Part shown: piece after piece, positions 1-5,540 of the stretch | Layout: each line of letters begins with the position of its first letter | Position numbering within the stretch: the first letter of the stretch is position 1 | NCBI GenBank assembly: GCA_041490205.1 | Contig: JBGPSQ010000184.1 | Span: 1 to 5,884 of the forward strand | Reading direction: 5' to 3' | Length of the DNA stretch: 5,884 bases | Source of the DNA: DATDDB01 sp041490205 | GTDB lineage: Bacteria; Pseudomonadota; Gammaproteobacteria; Burkholderiales; Gallionellaceae | Notes under the pieces: generated by a model | The model's database searches: none | Told to the model about the DNA's origin: nothing | The model's input: the letters and a program-made list of their open reading frames with translations, nothing else | Position numbers and translations under genes: made by a program

Positions 1-3000
1 CCAAGTTGGTGTTTACGCCGCCCGTCTCCCCGGGCATTAACATACAGGGTAACCTGGTGACGGTGTATTTGACCGGCCATGGATTGGCAACGGGTGATTT
101 TGTTCAGGTAACCGGCAGCGGTACGGGTTGCGGTACAGCTTTTCTCACTGGCACCACCCCCGGCAAAGCAGTCACAGTGCTGGATGCCAACACCTTTACT
201 TACCTCGGCACAACGGGGGGAACGACAGGAAGAGTCTGCACGGTATCCAAGGCGAATGTAACGGTTGTCTATTCCTTATTATCGCTTACCACCTCGACCA
301 GCCGGAATGGCGCTCCATATGAATATGTGATCATTCCGGTTGAATTCTGCGACAGCCCGTACCTGACCTCGTGCGTTGCATCCTCCGTGCCGACGGGCGT
401 GTACACCTTTCCCGCCTATGTGCGTTTTTGCAGCAGCACCACCATTGCGGCCCTGGCGCCCGGCGCTGCGGGTGCCCAGAAAAGCGCAGGAACCATCACC
501 TGCCAAGGGCTGTTCAGCACCGGCGGCGGCACGAACTACACCTCGGTGCGCTATGGGCTGTTCTATCGCACGGATGTGCTGCCCTCCATTGCCACCTATG
601 GAAACCACGTGTTGAATGCCACGGTCAACGCGAACGGCACCTCCATCGTGTTCAATAACGTGACCGTGCTGGACCGTAGCGGACGTACCGATTGCGCCGC
701 TGCGCCGAACTGCACCTACGTGGAAGAAATGACTAATTTCTCCAACTGGTATGCGTATTACATGACGCGCATCCAGATGATGAAAACATCTGCGGGCATG
801 GCCTTCCAGCCAATGAATGCCAACTATCGCATTGGCTTCGCCACCATCAATGAAAGCTGGGTGGTGCCCACTGCGACGGCGGGCGGCCAATGGCTGCCGG
901 TCGCCATGTTCGATACCACGCAAAAGCAGAAATGGTACAACGCCATGTATTCCATCAACCCCGGCAACAGCACCCCGTTGCGCGAGGCAGTGGCGCGCGC
1001 GGGCCGTTACTTTGCCGGGAAGCACGGCCTGCCCGGGGATCCCATCACCGACGACCCGATGGAATTCTCCTGTCAGCAGAATTACCTGCTGATCACCACC
1101 GACGGCTACTGGAACGGCAACACCAGCTCCGTGGTGGACTTGAAGGGTGTGCAAATCGGCAACGTGGACAACAACGCCGCCAACCCGGCAACGACCCGCG
1201 CCCAGGGCGTGTATGACGGCGGCGTTTCGGGCGCCAGCACCACGCTGGCCGATACGGCGGCTTATTACTACCTGACCGACTTGCGCACGGCGGCGCTGGG
1301 CAACTGCTCCAGCGGCTCCACAACGCAGCCCGGCAACAAGCTGTGCACATCGCCTGCGGTCAACCCGGATCCGCTGGACAACGTTCCGGCAGGCGCCAAT
1401 GACCCGGTGAGCGGCGGGCTGATGTGGCAGCACATGGTCACCTTCAGCCTGGGCCTGGCGAACGGGCTGATGCTCTACCAGTCCGACTACGATACGGCCA
1501 CCACCGGCGATTTTGCCAGCATCAAGACCGGCGCGTCGGGCTGCCCCTTCTCGGGCGCCGGCATCTGCAACTGGCCGCTTCCCGTGAATGACATGCCCAC
1601 CGCACTGGACGATTTGTGGCATGCAGCCGTCAACGGGCGCGGCAAGTTCTACAATGCGCGCGACCCGGTCTCCCTGTCCAAGGGCCTGAGCGGCGCCTTG
1701 TCCGGAATTCAGGTACAGACCGGCTCTGCGGCGGCATCCGCCACCAGCAGCCCGAACATCACCCAGACCGACCGTTCGATCTTCAGTTCCACTTACCGCA
1801 CCGTGAAGTGGGACGGCGAGGTGGTGGCGCAGTTGCTCGATCCGACGACCGGCAACGTGCCAGCGGCAACCCTCACCGCATTGACCGCGACGCTCTCCAG
1901 CATCTCGCTGGCGAGCATGACCGTGGTCGTGAACATGAACGGCCACGGGCTCTCGAACGGAGACATGATCCAGGTCGGGAACTCGACTTCCGGCACCTGC
2001 GACTCGGCCTTCAATACGGGTGGTCAATCCTTCCCTGTTACGGTGCTGACCGCCAACAGCTTTACGTATTCCTCGCCTAACTCCGGCGGGGCAGCCGTCA
2101 ATGCCGCATGCCAGGTATACAAGGCCGGAATTTCCTGGTCCGCCCAGACTCAACTGGACATCAAGGTGAAATCGACGGCCAACCCCCAGATACCTACCCG
2201 GTTTATCTACACCGACGATACGAGCCAGGGTTTTCCGCTCAACACCACCAATACATCGCTGCCGATGAATGGCCTCAAGGAGTTTCTCTACGCCCTGTTG
2301 CCGCCTGTCGACCAGGCCTTGTTCGACAACCATTGCACGACCACCATGGGGGTTCCCGTCATGTCCCAGTGCACTGCGTGGAACCTGACCTTGGGACAGA
2401 TTAACTCCGCCAATATCGGGGCAAACCTGATCGATTACCTGCGCGGCGACCAGACGCTGGAGCAGACGATGCCTAATCCCGCATACCGTCCGCGCGACCA
2501 TTTCCTGGGCGATACGGTGAACGCAAGGCCGGCATACATCCGCGCGCCCACTTTTGACTTCCAGGATGCCGTGACGCCATCGTATGCCACGTTCAAGGCC
2601 AACAACCAGACGCGGCTTGCAACGATATACGTTGCAGCCAACGACGGTATGCTCCACGCATTCGATGCCGGGCAATGCCTCACTTCGACATCCTGCTCCG
2701 TGGGCACGGGCAACGAGCGCTGGGCTTATGTCCCGCACGAGACCTTGTATAACCTTTACAAGCTGGCCGACGTGAACTATGGCAGCAACCACCAGTATTT
2801 CGTGGATGGCTCGCCGGAAATCATGGACATCTATGTGAATAACACTTATTCCACTGCGAGCGGTCTGGCAGTGGGCTGGCACACCATCCTGGTGGGCGGG
2901 CTGAATGGCGGCGGCCGCGGCTACTATACGCTGGACATCACCGATCCGACCGCTCCCATCGGTCTGTGGGACATTTGCGCGACTGGAACCGTCGGGCAGT

Positions 3001-4139
3001 GTTCAGTTCAGGACGCCGACTTGGGGTATTCCTATGGCAACCCGGTGATCACCAAGCGCAACACGGACGGGAACTGGGTGGTGATGTTCACTTCCGGATA
3101 CAACAACGTCTCGCCCGGATCAGGGCAGGGAGTTTTGTATGTGGTCGATGCGATCACGGGCACTGTCTTGCAAAAGATCCCGACTGGCTCGGGCAGCACG
3201 GCCGCACCGAGCGGGCTGTCCAAGATCGCCGCATGGGCCGATAACTCGACCCAGAACAATACCTCGCGTTTCGTTTATGGCGGCGACATGAACGGCGACG
3301 TGTGGCGCTTCGACCTGGGCCCGGTGGCGACGGCTTATTCTGCCACTTCGCCAGTGGCAGCCGTATCGTCTCCGCTGGTATCAGCTGTTCTGCCGAAGCG
3401 CTTTGTGACCCTGTTCGACGCTGCCGGGGTGACGCAGCCGATCACTACCCGTCCTGAATTGGGCGATCCGTGGACGACTCCGGGCACCATCAATTCGCTG
3501 ACTGCTACAGGCCTTCCGGCGGTATTTATCGGCACGGGCCGTTATCTGGGCCTGACCGACGTGGGCAATAACCAGCAGCAGACGATCTACGCATTGGAGG
3601 ATAATTTCAGTGTTGCAGGACCAACCTTCCCGACAGCGGCTGCCATTCCCAACCCAAGGACGCTACTGCCGGCAGGAGCCAGCCCGTCTATGGTGGTGCA
3701 GTCGTTTACCGCCGGTGTGTACAGCAACAAACCGGTAAACTGGACCACTCCGACGTGTGCCGGTGGCGGTTCCAAGTGCAATGAGGGTTGGTACCTCGAT
3801 TTCCCGAATACGGGAGAAAGAGTTAACCTCGATCCGCAACTGGCCCTTGGCACCTTGATCGTGGTTACCAATGCTCCTTCGACTGCAGGCGCATGCGTGA
3901 CGGGCGGCACCAGCTATATGTACCAGTTCAATTTCAGGAATGGCGATAGCATGCCAGGCGCACCCGTAGTGACCTCGTTAGGCAACGCCATATCGGTGGG
4001 TTTCGTGGTGGTGCGTTTGCCCAGCGGGCAATTGAAGGTGATCGTGACCAACGCAACAGGTCAGAAGACCAGCCAGACTGTGAACGTCAGCGGTTCAGCC
4101 GCCACCCGCAACGTGTCCTGGCGTGAGTTGCTGCAATAA
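1..4139 (+). CDS. pilY1: PilY1-family type IV pilus tip adhesin / biogenesis factor (5' truncated)
   Basis: PilY1/PilC proteins sit at the tip of type IV pili, prime pilus assembly with the minor pilins, and act in adhesion and surface sensing. The frame is open to the left edge (first full codon at 3), so the N-terminus is missing; about 1378 residues remain, and the TTG at 6 is not a credible start. Residues below count from that TTG. A vWA-like region runs from about 85 to 570: NFSNWYAYYMTR (244-255), TPLREAVARAGRYF (323-336, MIDAS-type Thr) and CQQNYLLITTDGYWNG (356-371, with D366). The first MIDAS motif (DxSxS) should lie upstream. The C-terminal Neisseria-PilC beta-propeller shows YVAANDGMLHAFDAG (875-889), VGGLNGGGRGYYTLDITDP (963-981), GQGVLYVVDAITG (1040-1052), YGGDMNGDVWRFDL (1091-1104) and VFIGTGRYLG (1173-1182), with the family-typical ending SWREL (1371-1375). 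A related ~70-residue module occurs twice (16-83 and 638-707). The gene ends at TAA 4137-4139 and is followed by an intrinsic terminator. Family assignment is secure. Confidence 0.94.
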   Translation, partial: KLVFTPPVSPGINIQGNLVTVYLTGHGLATGDFVQVTGSGTGCGTAFLTGTTPGKAVTVLDANTFTYLGTTGGTTGRVCTVSKANVTVVYSLLSLTTSTSRNGAPYEYVIIPVEFCDSPYLTSCVASSVPTGVYTFPAYVRFCSSTTIAALAPGAAGAQKSAGTITCQGLFSTGGGTNYTSVRYGLFYRTDVLPSIATYGNHVLNATVNANGTSIVFNNVTVLDRSGRTDCAAAPNCTYVEEMTNFSNWYAYYMTRIQMMKTSAGMAFQPMNANYRIGFATINESWVVPTATAGGQWLPVAMFDTTQKQKWYNAMYSINPGNSTPLREAVARAGRYFAGKHGLPGDPITDDPMEFSCQQNYLLITTDGYWNGNTSSVVDLKGVQIGNVDNNAANPATTRAQGVYDGGVSGASTTLADTAAYYYLTDLRTAALGNCSSGSTTQPGNKLCTSPAVNPDPLDNVPAGANDPVSGGLMWQHMVTFSLGLANGLMLYQSDYDTATTGDFASIKTGASGCPFSGAGICNWPLPVNDMPTALDDLWHAAVNGRGKFYNARDPVSLSKGLSGALSGIQVQTGSAAASATSSPNITQTDRSIFSSTYRTVKWDGEVVAQLLDPTTGNVPAATLTALTATLSSISLASMTVVVNMNGHGLSNGDMIQVGNSTSGTCDSAFNTGGQSFPVTVLTANSFTYSSPNSGGAAVNAACQVYKAGISWSAQTQLDIKVKSTANPQIPTRFIYTDDTSQGFPLNTTNTSLPMNGLKEFLYALLPPVDQALFDNHCTTTMGVPVMSQCTAWNLTLGQINSANIGANLIDYLRGDQTLEQTMPNPAYRPRDHFLGDTVNARPAYIRAPTFDFQDAVTPSYATFKANNQTRLATIYVAANDGMLHAFDAGQCLTSTSCSVGTGNERWAYVPHETLYNLYKLADVNYGSNHQYFVDGSPEIMDIYVNNTYSTASGLAVGWHTILVGGLNGGGRGYYTLDITDPTAPIGLWDICATGTVGQCSVQDADLGYSYGNPVITKRNTDGNWVVMFTSGYNNVSPGSGQGVLYVVDAITGTVLQKIPTGSGSTAAPSGLSKIAAWADNSTQNNTSRFVYGGDMNGDVWRFDLGPVATAYSATSPVAAVSSPLVSAVLPKRFVTLFDAAGVTQPITTRPELGDPWTTPGTINSLTATGLPAVFIGTGRYLGLTDVGNNQQQTIYALEDNFSVAGPTFPTAAAIPNPRTLLPAGASPSMVVQSFTAGVYSNKPVNWTTPTCAGGGSKCNEGWYLDFPNTGERVNLDPQLALGTLIVVTNAPSTAGACVTGGTSYMYQFNFRNGDSMPGAPVVTSLGNAISVGFVVVRLPSGQLKVIVTNATGQKTSQTVNVSGSAATRNVSWRELLQ
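51..254 (+). repeat. PilY1 inserted module, copy 1 (GHGLxxGD / VTVLxANxFTY type)
   Basis: This is the first copy of a small predicted beta-rich module, residues 16-83 of the visible protein. Landmarks are GHGLATGD (24-31), C42, AVTVLDANTFTYLG (55-68), C78 and the closing SKA. It is matched by copy 2 at 1917-2126. Some DNA similarity remains, for example GTGCTG..., GCCAACA and CTTTAC in the same order, but the copies are well diverged, so this is an old duplication or two related acquisitions. It lies between the expected upstream MIDAS strand of the vWA-like domain and the NFSNWYAYY block. The motif pattern resembles E1_FCCH-like domains of phage and bacterial surface proteins; that name is an inference without a profile search. 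Confidence 0.75.
1917..2126 (+). repeat. PilY1 inserted module, copy 2
   Basis: This is the second copy, residues 638-707. Landmarks are GHGLSNGD (646-653), C665, PVTVLTANSFTYSS (677-690), C702 and the closing YKA. The key blocks align with copy 1 at constant offsets of 622-624 residues, so only one- to two-residue gaps are needed. The cysteine pair is conserved in both copies (42/78 and 665/702, spacing 36 and 37), and in an exported protein it could form a disulfide. The copy sits between KWDGEVVAQLLDPTTGNV (601-618) and WSAQTQLD (711-718). From memory of the family, these two blocks are close together in ordinary PilY1 proteins, so this looks like an inserted domain. Confidence 0.75.
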
Positions 4140-4140
4140 C

Positions 4141-4154
4141 TGAACCTCGGTTCA
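4141..4154 (+). other. Short palindromic hairpin directly after the pilY1 stop
   Basis: TGAACC, TC and GGTTCA form a perfect 6-bp inverted repeat (drawn with a 4-nt loop, a 5-bp stem), starting two bases after the stop codon. It immediately precedes the stronger terminator hairpin. It has no T-run of its own. It may add stability to the mRNA 3' end, or it may be fortuitous. Confidence 0.4.
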
Positions 4155-4159
4155 GGCGG

Positions 4160-4190
4160 AACAGCGGGCGTTGCCCGCTGTTTTGCTTTT
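4160..4190 (+). terminator. Rho-independent terminator of pilY1
   Basis: A perfect 10-bp GC-rich stem is formed by AACAGCGGGC (4160-4169) and GCCCGCTGTT (4173-4182) around a GTT loop, followed by TTGCTTTT (4183-4190). It is 20 bp downstream of the pilY1 stop and reads on the + strand. It should end the pilus transcript and largely separate it from the next gene, which begins 14 bp after the T-run. Confidence 0.9.
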
Positions 4191-4195
4191 AGGGG
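4191..4195 (+). promoter_or_regulatory. Shine-Dalgarno site that sets the thiO start
   Basis: AGGGG lies 8 nt upstream of ATG 4204, which is good spacing, and directly abuts the terminator T-run. It favours ATG 4204 over the in-frame TTG at 4171, which is inside the terminator hairpin, and over ATG 4216, which would have 20-nt spacing. Confidence 0.75.
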
Positions 4196-4203
4196 CTAAT
4201 TTA

Positions 4204-5292
4204 ATGCGAGAACAAATGGATTGCGCGGTGATCGGCGGCGGCGTGGCTGGACTGGCCAGCGCCTTGGCCTTGCTGCGGCGAGGACACAGAGTCACTTTGC
4301 TGGAAAAAGGGACGTGCGGCCAGGAATCTTCCTGGGCGGGCGGGGGCATACTCTCGCCGTTGTGCCCATGGGATTATCCCGATGAAGTTACGCGCTTGAC
4401 CGGCAGGGGCGCCGCGCTGTTTCCCGCATGGGCGCATGAATTGCATTTGGAAACCGGCATAGACCCGGAATACGAAGTGAGCGGGATGCTAGTGTTGCCG
4501 CCGTTCGAGCGGCAGGCCGCACTGCAGTGGTGCAGGACGCATGGAGTCAGGGTTGAGGATGATGCCGGAGCGTCCCATGGTGCATTTCACCATGGCGAAT
4601 CAATATTTCTGCCGGAGGTGGCTCAGGTGCGCAATCCCCGCCTGATGCATGCACTACAGGCCCGGGTGGAAGCGCTCGGAGGACGCATCGTCGAGCGCTG
4701 CGCGGTACAGGACATCGTGGTGGAATCCGGGAGGGTGCAAAGCCTGGCGACTTCCTGCGGCGAATGCAGCGCGGACACCTACGTCGTTGCTGCGGGAGCC
4801 TGGAGCAAGCAAGTGCTGGGGCAGCATGCCCTGCACCTGGATATCAACCCGGTGCGCGGACAGATGCTGTTGTTCAAGTTTGAAGTGCCGCCGATCAAGC
4901 ACATCATCCTGCAAAAAGACCTTTACCTCATTCCGCGCCGCGACGGCCACCTGCTCGTCGGCAGCACCCTGGAAAATACCGGATTCGACAAAAGCATCAC
5001 CTTCGCCGCACGCGATGATTTATCGCGGCGCGCCGAGGCCATCCTCCCGCAACTGCACGGCATGGCCCCGGTGCGCCACTGGGCGGGCCTGCGCCCCGGC
5101 TCGCCGGGTAACATCCCCACCATCGGACGGCATCCGCGCCTGGAGAACCTTTACATCAACAGCGGGCATTTCCGCTATGGCGTGACCATGGCCCCTGCCA
5201 GCGTGGAAATTCTGATGAACGAAATGGAGGGCGCATCGCAGCCCATCGATGTGGCACCGTATCAAGCAGGATGGGGTGACGTACCGGCATAA
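4204..5292 (+). CDS. thiO: FAD-dependent glycine oxidase, ThiO-like (DAO family)
   Basis: ThiO oxidises glycine to iminoglycine with release of H2O2 and supplies the nitrogen unit for the thiazole of thiamine; it is cytosolic. This protein is 362 aa, close to the usual ThiO length. The N-terminal Rossmann FAD site is VIGGGVAGLASA (9-20), with the ribose-binding acid E34 in LLEKG, then SSWAGGGILSPL (42-53). The substrate domain has PVRGQM (216-221), LIPRRDGHLLVGSTLE (242-257), WAGLRPGSPG (293-302) and INSGHFRYGVTMAP (318-331). Y241, R297 and R324 have the same spacing (56 and 27) as Bacillus subtilis glycine oxidase residues Y246, R302 and R329, as I recall them. The start is ATG 4204, set by AGGGG 8 nt upstream. 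No thiG, thiS or thiE is nearby, so the thiamine link rests on the family. A broader amino-acid oxidase of the DadA/DAO type is the alternative. No clear promoter of its own is visible between the pilY1 terminator and its start. Confidence 0.86.
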   Translation: MREQMDCAVIGGGVAGLASALALLRRGHRVTLLEKGTCGQESSWAGGGILSPLCPWDYPDEVTRLTGRGAALFPAWAHELHLETGIDPEYEVSGMLVLPPFERQAALQWCRTHGVRVEDDAGASHGAFHHGESIFLPEVAQVRNPRLMHALQARVEALGGRIVERCAVQDIVVESGRVQSLATSCGECSADTYVVAAGAWSKQVLGQHALHLDINPVRGQMLLFKFEVPPIKHIILQKDLYLIPRRDGHLLVGSTLENTGFDKSITFAARDDLSRRAEAILPQLHGMAPVRHWAGLRPGSPGNIPTIGRHPRLENLYINSGHFRYGVTMAPASVEILMNEMEGASQPIDVAPYQAGWGDVPA

Positions 5293-5295
5293 ATC

Positions 5296-5323
5296 TAGTG
5301 TGCGGCACTATGAAGTCATAGTG
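5296..5323 (+). other. Hairpin with two alternative pairings behind thiO
   Basis: CACTATGA (5306-5313) and TCATAGTG (5316-5323) are a perfect 8-bp inverted repeat with a 2-nt centre; drawn with a 4-nt loop, the stem is 7 bp. Upstream TAGTG (5296-5300) can instead pair with CACTA (5306-5310) across a 5-nt loop, so the two hairpins are mutually exclusive. It begins 3 bp after the thiO stop. There is no following T-run, so it is not a classical terminator. It could protect the 3' end of the mRNA or serve as a protein-binding palindrome. Confidence 0.5.
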
Positions 5324-5345
5324 GATTCGACACCGGGTCGCTTGC

Positions 5346-5383
5346 GAAAAAGCCGGAATTACTGACATCGGTCAGTCATTCGG
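5346..5383 (-). terminator. Second (backup) minus-strand intrinsic terminator
   Basis: Read on the minus strand, an imperfect stem spans 5383 to 5353. It has an inner perfect 6 bp (ACTGAC and GTCAGT, 5361-5366 and 5371-5376, 4-nt loop), then one mismatch, 4 bp, a one-base bulge and 2 bp. It is followed by CTTTTTC. It lies directly behind the first terminator, and both carry the same CGGCTTTTTC string. It probably catches read-through from the rho/tRNA unit. Confidence 0.6.
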
Positions 5384-5384
5384 A

Positions 5385-5409
5385 AGAAAAAGCCGCCTTG
5401 AAGGCGGCT
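5385..5409 (-). terminator. Intrinsic terminator of the tRNA-Thr / rho unit
   Basis: On the minus strand, AGCCGCC (5409-5403) pairs with GGCGGCT (5397-5391) around a 5-nt loop, and the perfect repeat extends to 9 bp in the DNA. It is followed by TTTTTCTT on that strand. It lies 15 bp beyond the 3' end of tRNA-Thr, a typical position for a tRNA terminator. The + side has no T-run, so it is mainly one-directional. Confidence 0.85.
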
Positions 5410-5424
5410 AACTAATTGATTTAT

Positions 5425-5500
<76 letters not shown>

Positions 5501-5512
5501 CACGCGCCACGA

Positions 5513-5540
5513 ATTATAAGCGGTTTACCGCCGCATGGAA
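5513..5540 (-). promoter_or_regulatory. Candidate sigma-70 promoter for tRNA-Thr
   Basis: On the minus strand a perfect TATAAT (5518-5513) lies in the rho-tRNA spacer, with a weak -35 TTCCAT (5540-5535) 16 bp upstream inside the last codons of rho. Transcription would start near 5506, about 6 nt before the mature tRNA. The stretch between the -10 and the tRNA is GC-rich (TCGTGGCGCGTG), as in stringently controlled stable-RNA promoters. The -10 is convincing; the -35 matches consensus at only about half its positions. Confidence 0.45.

Larger units (their letters stand above)
5293..5424. other. Convergent intergenic region between thiO and tRNA-Thr
   Basis: No coding potential is visible in these 132 bp. 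The region is packed with secondary structure: the dual hairpin at 5296-5323, the backup terminator at 5346-5383 and the main terminator at 5385-5409. GAAAAAGCCG occurs as a direct repeat at 5346-5355 and 5386-5395; these copies are the T-runs of the two minus-strand terminators. No T-run terminator serving thiO on the + strand is seen. Confidence 0.6.

Noticed and set aside
6..8. TTG as the pilY1 start codon
   Set aside because: The frame continues open to the window edge, there is no ribosome binding site in view, and the protein would lack the signal peptide and first MIDAS motif expected of PilY1.
2442..2450. RGD tripeptide (residues 813-815) as an integrin-binding motif
   Set aside because: It belongs to the YLRGD block that, as I recall, is a general PilY1 family motif at this place; it is not at the position of the RGD described for P. 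aeruginosa PilY1.
279..2882. 867-codon minus-strand open frame as a real gene
   Set aside because: It lies wholly opposite strongly conserved pilY1 coding sequence, has no recognisable domain, shows the His/Arg/Gly/Ala/Val-rich composition of an antisense shadow, and is explained by the missing TTA/CTA/TCA codons in the sense gene.
4171..4203. TTG at 4171 as an upstream start of thiO
   Set aside because: It would begin translation inside the terminator hairpin, has no Shine-Dalgarno sequence, and adds residues ahead of the usual ThiO N-terminus; ATG 4204 has AGGGG at 8 nt.
5321..5336. GGATTCGACACC-like string as a tRNA T-arm remnant or att site
   Set aside because: Only a short T-loop-like string is present, with no acceptor or anticodon arm and no matching repeat of the tRNA-Thr 3' end nearby.
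5156..5368. Minus-strand open frame of 70 codons over the thiO 3' end and intergenic region
   Set aside because: It mostly overlaps conserved thiO codons in antisense and crosses structured intergenic sequence; no ribosome binding site or recognisable protein feature.
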